Below are positions 54,579-64,000 of a DNA stretch of 64,000 bases, piece after piece (the stretch's first letter is position 1; each line of letters begins with the position of its first letter). Both the position numbers and the translations under genes were made by a program. The notes under the pieces were generated by a model that worked only from the letters and a program-made list of their open reading frames with translations, did not search any database and had not been told where the DNA came from. The stretch is from contig NC_062990.1 in NCBI RefSeq assembly GCF_023078275.1, positions 8,385,549 to 8,449,548 on the forward strand. Direction: 5' to 3'. This stretch comes from Leguminivora glycinivorella. Lineage: Eukaryota; Arthropoda; Insecta; Lepidoptera; Tortricidae.

Positions 54579-55942
54579 CTCATTTATATTCTTTTTGATT
54601 GTATATATATTCTGCTAAATTTGACTAGGTTAGGTACATAGAAAAGTCAAGACAAGACCTCCGTAATGGGTGAAATAGCCTGTATTTGGGTCGCTAAGTA
54701 TTTCGGAGTTGCTATCCCATACTAAAAATTGCTTAGTATGACATATATTCATTATTCACCCTGTAAATTATTGCAGATGACTTACAATTAACATTCTGTA
54801 TAATATTCAAGGCTATGAAATTTAATAACCAATTATTAATAAGGAGGATAGGCAACCTTAATCTTCTATCTATACCATACGATGTTTCTATCAAAGCGTT
54901 AATACGCAAATTGGCTGAAGCTTAAATCGTTAAACCTGCCTATACTGCCATTTTATGACATTTGATATTCATGTGATGGGTCGTTTGATACCTTTGACTT
55001 CAGCAAGTATAGGTAAAGTATTCAAACGACGAAGCCATTTCTAATTAATGGACTTTAATGTCTTTATATGCAAATTTCTGTGGCACATAATTTACCACAG
55101 ACTTTAAGGGATAGTCCATACCATAGTCCATATAGGTTTAGCAGTTTTGGAATTGTTACTAAAATAAATTGCTAACTTGAAAACTACGCTACGATCCCAT
55201 TTTATTTTTACTTTATTAACAAAACAAACGAACGCTGACAATTATCAAAGAAAAAACACTATCAATTCTCCCCCACACAAAAGGTGTCAATGGCGAAAAT
55301 CTATTTGTCAAAAACGCAACGCGTCATAAATATCGCGGGCAAACATTCGCCATATTGTTTAAAAACAAACATTTCGCGCCCTTCGCTGATGTCTTGTTTG
55401 CGCAGTTGGTAGCTCTGCGCAAGGTCTTTTATGGGGGTGCATTTTGAGACATGAAATTGTTACAATATTGTGGGTAAGCTACATTTGGACTAACTGAACT
55501 ATATTTGGTGATATAAAAATAGCAATAATTAGGTTGCAATCGACATGCCATAGAAATAATATACGAAAAGTGCATACTAATAACAAAGTAATGTCAAATA
55601 ATATTATGTTTTACGTAGTGGGCGGAGTAGTTTAGTATCCTGCAGGTACCTTCAATTCAGCATAATGATTAAGATCTAAATCTAAAATAAATAAAACTAA
55701 ATCTTGAAATAAACAACAAAAAAATATTTACACTTAGATGCTGGCAGTAGGTAAAGATCTTAAACTTATTTTCATAGATATTTTTTCTTACGAGTGGGCG
55801 CCTTACTCTAAAATAGTGTACTTTTATATTTTTGTAATGTTTATTCCGTTTTATTAAACCTTCAATTTCTTGTTAGGTATTATGTCACATTTGTGACAGA
55901 TCAATTACAAACCAACATTTAGAACAGCCTCGCTATAGATCA
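54579..55942. other. Upstream flank, nothing recognised
   Basis: AT-rich, no gene or clear repeat boundaries. CpG-containing motifs near 55320-55440 stand out only slightly. Confidence 0.4.
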
Positions 55943-56799
55943 AGAGCCCAGGCCCGCCAGACCTTCCTCAAATTCTCAAGGATGAAACTTTGGGACAATG
56001 TAGAGTTCACATCGGCGTTTAATGTGTGCATATTTTCTAGTTCGGCCGATCGGCCAATTTTTTGCTATCAAGTGATGAAGGTGAAAAAAAAAAGTGCTTA
56101 CTTTCCTTAAATTCTCAAGGCTGATTTTTATATATGTGTTAGAGCACGTTGTTAGAAATTGGTTATCATCAATGCCAGACCGACTTAAAGTTTCGATATG
56201 AGCATTAGTAGAATTGAAAATATTCCGGGTCTATAAAAGCTAAAAACTTGATTTTTTTACATAAAGCTACGTGTATATTGTATACTTGACGTAATAAGCG
56301 ACTTTCAAAAATTTTACTTCTAAGGAAATAAAAAAATGAAAGTTTATTTGTGGTGCAAGATTAATTTTAAGCTATGAATTTTATTTACACTGCGTAAGTA
56401 CATGTGTATTTTATTATAAATAAAACTTTTACCAGACGCGACAAAGTTGGCAAAAAACGACTCTAACTTACCTCATTTTCTCAAGCCTGATTTTGGTATA
56501 CGATACGCAGGGACCTGTAACTAGACCATTTGTAAGCAGCCAGACCAATCGGATGGACCCAACCATCCGCCAGACCGACTTAAAGTTTCGATATGAGCAT
56601 TAGTAGAATTGAAATATTCCGGGTCTATAAATTTAAGGAAAGTAAGCACTTTTTTTTTCACCTTCATCACTTGATAGCAAAAAATTGGCCGATGGGCCGA
56701 ACTAGAAAATATGCACACATTAACCGCCGATATGAACTCTACATTGTCCCAAAGTTTCATCCTTGAGAATTTGAGGAAGGTCTGGCGGGCCTGGGCTCT
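55943..56799. mobile_element. 857-bp foldback element with ~170-bp arms
   Basis: The left arm (55943-56112) starts AGAGCCCAGGCCCGCCAGAC; the right arm (56630-56799) is the inverse, ending GTCTGGCGGGCCTGGGCTCT. Inside, a ~62-bp direct repeat (GCCAGACCGACTTAAAGTTT ... TATTCCGGGTCTATAAA) occurs at about 56174-56238 and 56569-56629, so the interior is itself rearranged. The ORF at 56521-56760 lies across the right arm and is not a gene. Confidence 0.8.
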
Positions 56800-57068
56800 G
56801 GGTCTACTATGCTTGTCTAGAACTTGTAACTAGAAATGACATTGTGAAATTGTCTGCAACTTATTAACAGACAGGTGACATAGTTAAAATAAGTTCTAAA
56901 ACTGATACTAATATTGGAAACACTGATTTAATTTTCAGGGTGTTCAAGTTCTATTTATGACAATCGCGAATAATTAAACCTCGTTTACTACTTTTTTTAA
57001 GTTTCGAAGTCAACTTCATTTTCAATGGTCTTGGAGAAGACTAGGTACGTAAACAAAATTAAAATTTT

Positions 57069-57215
57069 GAAAAAACCCCCGACTGCGACATAGTTTACCG
57101 ATTTTCATGAAAGGTGGCAAGAACACTCGCGACTAACTCAGCTTTCAGACAAACAAAACTAAATTTAAATCGGTTCATCCGTTCGGGAGCTACGATGCCA
57201 CAGACAGACACACAC

Positions 57216-57246
<31 letters not shown>

Positions 57247-57288
57247 CGTCAAACTTACAACACCACTCCGTTTTTTCGTCGGGGGTTA
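57069..57288. repeat. Dispersed repeat with AAAACCCCCGAC ends and (ACAG)n
   Basis: Starts AAAAAACCCCCGACTGCGAC and ends TTTTTTCGTCGGGGGTTAA, short inverted ends; interior CGGTTCATCCGTTCGGGAGC and an (ACAG)n tract. I know this as a very common repeat in Lepidoptera and other insects. Confidence 0.7.
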
Positions 57289-59228
57289 ATTATACGCAAC
57301 AAGTTTTAAACTTAAATTTTTTATCCGTGTATTTTTCCCAAAAAAAAGTTCAAGTAGACATTTAGTAATGGAAACATTATCTATGGCACACCACTACCAC
57401 TGCGTAAAACCGTCGCTGTTGTGACAAAAACGTTAATTTCGGGCGTGATAATTGCCCACTGGGACGCCATTGTCAAGAATTTCTCGCTTCGGAGGACACT
57501 ATTAACTATTTGTAAAGTTTTTTTTTTATTTCCCAATAACTATTTGTCACAAGGGACCCTGTCGGCACTTTTTGTGCGACGCAATGAATGGGTTCGGGAA
57601 ATGTGGTTTGAGGGAAAATTTGAATCGAATGAGGTTTTGAGGTAGCTTTTACACGTCTGTTTTTTTTTTAACTTGGAACAATGGAACTCATCTTTCATGG
57701 TGGTCGTTAAATTTTAGAAAAATAAGTAACTCATGAAATTAAATTAATGCCCATATCATCTATCTATCTACTCACGTGATTTGGATTTCCATAAAAGGCG
57801 CTCTAAATTGCTTTGACTTAAACTTAGCCAAACATTTCAATACTCCGCTATGTAGCCATAGCTACCGCAATTTAGAGGTATTTAAGTTCGTAGCTCTAGC
57901 TATTGAAGCATGTAAGTGGTTATACATATAATTATAGTAATTTAAATATAAATTTCTAAAAAGAAACTGCCGTGATATATAAGATATCCTACGAATTTGA
58001 CGAGAAAAACTGCTAATCACAGCCGTATTATACATCACAGCAGACTTCGAAGGATGGCTGCATTACTTTGACATTTTCGATTAGATGCCTTTTCCAATAG
58101 AATAAATTAGCTTTATTGTTGGACAGAGAGAGGTGTCTTTGCCCACTTTCCCAGGAATAGGCCATGAAAAACTAATAAATAAGAGGAAGAAAGAGAAAAA
58201 TTAAGAAAATACCTAATCACACATCTACTACTGAATTTTACTCCGCAACGCATCATAGAAGCCAGACACATCGACGGAAGATCGAAGCTTTAACAGCAAA
58301 GCAGCTGCATTTTAGTTTCGAACATTACCTTCAGTCATTCACATCTAACAACAAGTTTCTATTAAAGCCAAGATGAAAGGATAAAATGTTTCTCCACAAA
58401 ATTAAAATCTTCTTCTCAAAACAAATATGAATCTACATCGTATTAAATATCAAGAATCCAAATTAAACAGCAACTAAACACTTTTTTTGTAAGAAACGAA
58501 ATGTTATTGGACACGAATTTGGGGTGCGTTCATATCATGACCATTGTTGTCCCTGACAGTTCACTAAACACCTCGGAATCCCATTCAAAATTTGAAATTG
58601 GAACATCTCTGTTCGAATTTCAAAGTGACAAATTTATTGTGTTGCTAGTTTTTTTTGCCGTCGTAAGAAATATGCCCGATACAAATGTACAGCTAATCAA
58701 ATAAAGCTGACATATTAATGACATGTTAATCAATATGACATTTAAAAATTACGTACACGTTATTAATCTGTAATTACATTAACACAAGTAAACATTTTTT
58801 ATCTTTCTTGTTATCTATGGTCCATAAATAATTACCTACACCGGTCAAATTGAGGTATTCTACAATCAAACAAAACTATATGGGGTGGCGTAATGGAAAT
58901 AATTCCCAAAAGATTCATTCAAAGAATAAACAATTAGTTGTAGGAGGGAATCTAATATTCAACCAGACAAAATACTAAAAGTAAATCAGTTGACTCCCCC
59001 GAGAGGCAACCCGATGCCTCATTAGGGGCAATGGTACAAATGATTATGTTGGCAGAATTGATGGGGGGTTTGGCGGGAAGTGTGCGAGAAATAGCGGGGA
59101 AGGAAAACAGTTCAGAGATTGCTTTTCTGTATTATGTAAGAACCAATTTATTTTGCGAAATAACTTTTGAAATATCTATATCAAAAATAAAATAAATTCC
59201 TTGTAACATCAGAAGAATTATTTAGTCA
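57289..59228. other. Upstream flank, nothing recognised
   Basis: AT-rich sequence without supported genes or clear repeat ends. Small ORFs (57421-57645, 58501-58704) lack recognisable features. Confidence 0.4.
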
Positions 59229-59232
59229 TTAA

Positions 59233-59750
59233 GAGGATACGGTAGCGAAAATGATAAAATGGAAAGGAGCCCCCCTTTCAACTTGGGAATTTCAGTTAAA
59301 TATACAAGTGTTATTAACTAGATTTATCGAAAAAAAATTGTCCATTAAGAACAACTCAGTAAAAGATATTTCAAAAAAATCTTTAAAATCGAGGTTCCGC
59401 TCTCGACTCTTTCCTCCTTCAAAACTTAATCAATCGGAACGAAATTTGAGAATCTGAATAACAATGAAATAATCTACATATGTCGGACCGTTTAGCTTTA
59501 TTGGTTAATTGTTACCAATCTTGAGTATCACACCTTTTTTTGCGCCACAATGAAAAAGGCCGTTTTTGGTAATTTTTGATTGGCTCTAGAGTCTTTAAAA
59601 AGCAGAATATCAAAAAAATCAAAACGGTCCGACACAGATAAAAATAATAAACAATCTGTGTTAAAAAAAATCATTGCTCTATCTTCAAAAACCAGGGAGG
59701 AAATAGTCGAGAGCGTATTTGTATGGAGAATTGACCCCTACCGTATCGTC
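59233..59750. mobile_element. 518-bp TTAA-flanked element (piggyBac-type target), copy 2
   Basis: Bounded by TTAA at 59229-59232 and 59751-59754. Ends GAGGATACGGTAG and, inverted, GACGATACGGTAG (13-bp imperfect terminal repeats). Interior shared with copy 3: AAAATGGAAAGGAGCCCCCC, AATCGAGGTTCCGCTCTCGA, CAAAAACCAGGGAGGAAATA. TTAA duplication is the hallmark of piggyBac transposition; a nonautonomous derivative is likely. ORFs inside (59251-59457, 59580-59804) are not conserved intact in copy 3. Confidence 0.85.
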
Positions 59751-59754
59751 TTAA

Positions 59755-60406
59755 ATAACATGTCAGTCGTTAAGTTAATATCATGGGTGGTGGAAGACAG
59801 CTAGGATCTTTGCCCAGAAAACAGTAAAAAAAGTTTTTTTTAACCAGCATGTTTTTCATTCATGTCATGTCATGCATTCTAGTACCTATGTCGCATCATT
59901 CGTGTGGTCAAAATTGAACTACATATTCTATTTGAACTTTTAAATTATAAAAATATATCTAGTGTAATATAAACGTTCCGTACGTCATTTTGAATAGGAT
60001 TTTCAACAGCGCGCCAAAAGGGACAGTTTAGAAACACCCTTCAAAATGAAATTTTCACTATCCTTAGTGAAAATTTCATTGTCACTCCTGTGTATTAACG
60101 TTTACTTCTTCGAATAAATATCTACTTATACTTTTATTACTAGAATCTGTTTAAAGATCAAGCGTGACCAACTGAGAGCTCCCCTCCCTTTTAGCGTGTC
60201 TCGTGGGTCTGCAGTCCCAAGAGGTCTTTAATGGCCTCTAACAGCCCGTGGTTACGGAGTCATAGGTTTTGTAATAAATTATACGCTATTTTACCGCCAT
60301 TTCTTAACTAAACGTTTAGGTAAGTACCTACTATTCTAGTGATAATTGATTATCCGAAAAACAGGTCTGATAAAGTACTAAATGCATGTTAAAACGAAAT
60401 TATGTA
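59755..60406. other. Upstream flank with a perfect 15-bp-stem hairpin
   Basis: AATGAAATTTTCACT (60045-60059) and its exact inverse (60066-60080) are separated by six bases. No gene recognised. Confidence 0.5.
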
Positions 60407-60845
60407 ATATCTCTTAGGGGTCACAAAACCGTAAGTATTTTCGAAAACCGGGTTTACGGTTTTCGTATAGCAGCAAAACCGGTTTTCCGGTTTTTTCGGT
60501 GATTTTTCGGTTTTACATATAAAATGTAAGAAAACTGCAAATTATAAGTTCAAACTTTAATAGAGATTCATTTAACGACATACTAGGCATTTCTTATGAA
60601 TCTAATAAGAACTTATCACGTCTAGCAACGAAATAAACACTGTAAAAACAAAACATTCCTCTTCTGGAAATAATACTGCATTGCAGAATTTGCAGATTTG
60701 TTACCCAGTAAAGTAACCATAGAATAGAAACAAAACGTAATGTTAAACTTTAAAGAATATTAATTGAGATCAGTAATCATTATTTCTAAATTAGAGATCA
60801 AGAAAGTTATTATATTCCCAAGAAAGTTATAAGATTTTAAAAATC

Positions 60846-61184
60846 TCAATTTTTCTTGAGAGATGTATATTGAGATCGTAGCATCGAGAGAACGTCTAAA
60901 GTATCATCACTCAGCGAGGTTCTCAGATGATGGCATAATAAACCTGCTGACGAAAACACTCTCTCACACTCTACGCTCGTGGGAGGAACATTTAACAAAG
61001 TGTTGTACACTTGTAAAAGGTACTTGCCCTTGACACCTCCGTTCTCATACAGAGCCATCTCCACTTTGATAACAGAAATCAAATCATCTTCAAATTCTGA
61101 GTCTAAAACTGATATCCTGCTCGACTGGGGTTTAGACATAGACTTATCTATTGCCTCTTGCAGTTCCTCCGCCATTGTCTTCAA
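60846..61184 (-). pseudogene. hAT transposase C-terminal fragment (hATC dimerisation domain)
   Basis: An open frame of 112 codons ending in TAA. It contains VPPTSVECERVFSSAGLLCH, the conserved hATC signature (P-x-S-x-x-x-E-R-x-F-S-x-A), then LRTSLSDDTLDVLSMLRSQY at the C-terminus. The first ~40 residues (MAEELQEAIDKSMSKPQ) are the linker preceding the domain. The zinc-finger BED domain and the catalytic RNase-H-like core are missing, so the element cannot transpose itself. Lies inside matched hAT ends, in the minus orientation. Confidence 0.9.
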
Positions 61185-61382
61185 CGATGTCAGCGTAGTG
61201 GCTGTAGTGCCTGTAGTTGATGAAGATGAAGGTATTGCAACATTAACCTCGTCTCTTGCTTGAAGTCATGGTAAAATTATAAAACATGATGTAAAACAAT
61301 ACTAAACTAAGTTAAGTCCAAATTCAGTAAACTGATTAAAATGGGCATGTTTCTGTGTCAGTTGCCCGTGAACACCGAAACT

Positions 61383-61513
61383 GGCCTACTACCGTGAAGT
61401 ACTTTGATTTGATCGTTCGTTCGTCTATCTGCCTCTTTATCGCTATCTAAGAGTGATAGAGAGGCAGACAGGACAGACAAACAGACGGTCGAAGTGCTTC
61501 GCGGTAGTAGGCC
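61383..61513. mobile_element. 131-bp hairpin MITE inside the hAT element
   Basis: GGCCTACTACCG at the left and CGGTAGTAGGCC at the right are exact inverses. The middle pairs through CTGCCTCTTTATCGCTATC / GATAGAGAGGCAGACAGG. Confidence 0.7.
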
Positions 61514-61820
61514 TGAAAAGGTTTCGAAACGTCCGGTTTGAACTAATTAAATCATAACGCGAGTGTATTAAATAATTATATTTTAATACATTTACCTGAT
61601 TTACCCAATTACACGCTAGATGTTGCTGTACAGGGCATAAACAAATCGTACATACAACGCGGTGTTAAGATTTTTCCTGAGATAAGGACCCAAAAAAATA
61701 TTGAAATAATTTTATGCTATATTTGTATAAATATTAAAATATTGATAATAAATACATTAAATACAATAAAGATCTGTCTAATACATATATTGTCTTCAAA
61801 AAATTGCTATCTAATCTACG

Positions 61821-61978
61821 TGCGGCCACATATTATCTTATTCAGAGTCTGAATTAAGATCTTCAATTCTTCATCGTTCGTAAATGTATGAAACTGACAG
61901 TCGATAGATGACAGCTATCAACTGTCAGTTTCATACATCCACGATCTTAATTCAGAATAAGATAATTTGTGGCCGCAC
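61821..61978. mobile_element. 158-bp hairpin MITE inside the hAT element
   Basis: TGCGGCCACA and TGTGGCCGCA form the ends. Pairing continues through TTATCTTATTCAGA / TTCAGAATAAGATAA and GTATGAAACTGACAGT / AACTGTCAGTTTCATAC. Confidence 0.7.
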
Positions 61979-62173
61979 TAAGGATTGGATTGAGAGGATA
62001 AATTGATGTAGATGACCAACTCAACGATTTATATATGTACAAGTCTAAAACCGAAAAACTCGAAAAACCGGTTTCCCTAATTTGAAAGCCGGTTTTGAAA
62101 ATCGGCCGCCAAACCCGGGTTTTCCGGTTTTTTCGGTTTCGGTGAAACCGGTTTTGTGACCCCTAATATCTCT

Positions 62174-63070
62174 TGAGATATACATAGGTATCATTTTTAT
62201 GCGATATATTTTAACTATAGGAAGATGAACCCGATACCTACTAAAGGGATATTTCTTCGTCGTTTAGGTTTATAAGTTGGTGTGTAAATGAAATTTTAAA
62301 GAAGCCTGATTTAATTTCGATGACAATCGATTTTTGACGCGACATCTGGGCCAAGGTGTCTTTATTCAGCCGTAACCATTCATTTTCCCCCGCATATAAT
62401 ACAAAACTAATCGCCATCCAATGTAGCCAACATAAGGCTTCTAATTCACTTCGCATATTCAATTTATTAGCTCCCCCATGTTGGTACTGGCACAATGGCC
62501 ACGCGCCTTGGCCATTCGCGCTCTAATTGAGAGTTTTCGGGTTCTCGTCTATGGTGCGCGGAGATAAATGGAATAAGTTATTGTTTATGGTTTGCGAGGG
62601 TCGGATATTGCTACTTTTGTAATTGCTACATGTGGGCATGAAATTTGTCGATGATTGGCGTTGGACAGACATATTGTTATGATTTTAATGGTATTTTTGG
62701 AACATTTTATTTCTTACGTAGGTATATTTAATGTTTCTTTAATTACTTTTTGATATTTATTTCATGTTTGATAAAAGCATAAGTTGTACAGTACAGCTTA
62801 AATGTTTATGAGATCCACAAATCGCTGCGTTTACCTATAGTCTGTACTTTTAGGTATTTGAAAGAACGTAAACAAATAATTTGTTCATTGTCGGGTAGTT
62901 ACAAAATTTGTCGGTTAACCAACCAAATACAAAAAAACAAGCGAATCTGTCAATGAGCGATTTGTCTTTAATCTTCTTATTTGGTCGCGTTATGTTTCAT
63001 TTACCCTCTAGTGGCATACATGGAGCTATTTGAGGGTAAATTTTGTTTACATTTATTTAAATACCTAAAA
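62174..63070. other. Upstream flank, nothing recognised
   Basis: AT-rich. ORF 62241-62495 (minus) has no recognisable features. Confidence 0.45.
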
Positions 63071-63728
63071 TGTGACGTTATCTGGGTAAAGGGATCTTAT
63101 TGTCGATGGCGCTTACGTCCCTCGGCGTCGTATTTGTATACGACCATCGCCTTTAAGAGGATACGGTAGCGAAAATGCTAAAATGGAAAGGAGCCCCCCT
63201 TTCAACTTGGGAATTTTAGTTAAATATACAAGTGTTATTAACTAGATTTATTGAAAAAAAATTGTCCATTAAGAACAACTCAGTCAAAAGATATTTCAAA
63301 AAAATCTTTAAAATCAAGGTTCCGCTCTCGACTCTTTCCTCCTTCAAAACTTAAATCAATCGGAACGAAATTTGAGAATCTGAATAACAATGAAATAATC
63401 TATGTCGGACCGTTTAGCTTTTTTGGTTAATTGTTACCAATCTTGATCTTGAGTATCACACCTTTTTTTGCGCCACAACGAAAAAGGCAGTTTTTGGAAA
63501 TTTTTGATTGGCTCTAGTCTTTAAAAAAAGCAGAATATCAAAAAAATCAAAACGGTCCGACACAGATAAAAATAATAACAATCTGTGTTGAAAAAATCAT
63601 TGCTCTATCTTCAAAAACCAGGGAGGAAATAGTCGAGAGCGTTTGTATGGAGAATTGACCCCTACCGTATCGTCTTAACGCCTTAAGCGCTATCGACAAT
63701 AAGGTCCCTTTTTCCAGATAACGTCACA
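63071..63728. mobile_element. Small TIR element interrupted by a TTAA-type element
   Basis: Outer arms TGTGACGTTATCTGGGTAAA at 63071 and, inverted from the right end, TGTGACGTTATCTGGAAAAA; the match runs through CTTATTGTCGATNGCGCTTA, about 45 bp. Without the 518-bp insert and its duplicated TTAA the element would be about 136 bp. Confidence 0.8.
63157..63674. mobile_element. 518-bp TTAA-flanked element (piggyBac-type target), copy 3, nested
   Basis: TTAA at 63153-63156 and 63675-63678; ends GAGGATACGGTAG and GACGATACGGTAG (inverted). Same total length as copy 2 (518 bp) despite several small indels that cancel. Inserted inside the outer element at 63071-63728. Confidence 0.85.
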
Positions 63729-64000
63729 AATAATACAGACCATAGAGGTGCTTGAATGTGCTTAAATAAAGTGTGAAACTTATAAATATGGAAATGTTGG
63801 GTTACCTATCCTCTAACCGACTAATAATAGTCATACTAGTTATGAAAAAAAAAGCTGCATTTTTGGATGGAAGCAAGCCGCTTTGCATGGTGATAGTAGA
63901 CATCATAGTAAACGATTTTTTCCGAAGATATCGAAATTTCATCCCTTAGGAAGCCGAGCGTAGCGAGGTGTTTTATGAAAATGAAAAAAATTCTATCTTT
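63729..64000. other. Window end, nothing recognised
   Basis: No gene or repeat ends seen in the last 270 bases. Confidence 0.5.

Larger units (their letters stand above)
60415..62165. mobile_element. 1.75-kb hAT element with 8-bp target duplication
   Basis: Ends TAGGGGTCACAAAACCG on both sides, inverted, flanked by ATATCTCT at 60407-60414 and 62166-62173. Subterminal regions are packed with ACCGGTTTT/CCGGTTTTTTCGG motifs. The interior keeps a transposase C-terminal fragment (60846-61184, minus) and contains two hairpin MITEs. Superfamily assignment rests on the 8-bp duplication, TAGGGGTC-type ends and the hAT dimerisation domain. Confidence 0.93.

Noticed and set aside
60045..60080. Rho-independent-type terminator hairpin
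   Set aside because: Such terminators are bacterial; here a 15-bp palindrome in AT-rich animal DNA has no transcript to terminate.
60979..61263. 94-codon plus-strand ORF
   Set aside because: Antisense shadow of the hAT transposase fragment.

Overview
The window is animal nuclear DNA, AT-rich, intron-bearing and crowded with transposons. The repeat content points to a moth or butterfly: a tRNA-derived SINE with intact A and B boxes, RTE- and Jockey-like LINE tails, and many short inverted-repeat elements of the kind common in Lepidoptera. That placement rests on recognising repeat families by eye. I find one host protein-coding gene and nothing bacterial (no operons, no CRISPR).

The gene is orthodenticle/Otx (otd, called ocelliless in Drosophila), on the minus strand. 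Four coding exons (51887-51656, 16824-16670, 5467-4724, 3716-3432) join in frame with consensus GT/AG sites to give 471 codons plus stop. They encode a complete K50 paired-class homeodomain split by an intron between homeodomain positions 46 and 47. The introns are about 34.8 kb, 11.2 kb and 1.0 kb. A splice acceptor 79 bases before the start codon implies at least one upstream non-coding exon, which I could not locate.

Layout: 1-1019 is the frameshifted 3' end of a retroelement; 1020-3431 is downstream flank and probable 3' UTR; 3432-5467 holds exons 4 and 3. Intron 2 (5468-16669) holds an old repeat, SINE remnants, a ~180-bp-arm foldback, a ~4.1-kb minisatellite of about 41 hairpin-bearing units (10160-14280) and an abutting 120-bp x 6 array (14281-15030). 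Exon 2 follows. Intron 1 (16825-51655) holds an RTE insertion with a 17-bp target duplication, a frameshifted LINE, numerous MITEs, a hAT element nested in an older repeat and carrying other elements inside it, and foldbacks. Exon 1 lies at 51.7-51.9 kb, and the 12 kb beyond it holds further MITEs, a hAT relic with a transposase fragment, and two TTAA-flanked 518-bp elements.

Functionally the window is one developmental transcription-factor locus whose large introns have absorbed successive layers of transposons. The most unusual feature is the G/C hairpin minisatellite inside the intron that interrupts the homeobox: every full-length otd pre-mRNA must transcribe it.
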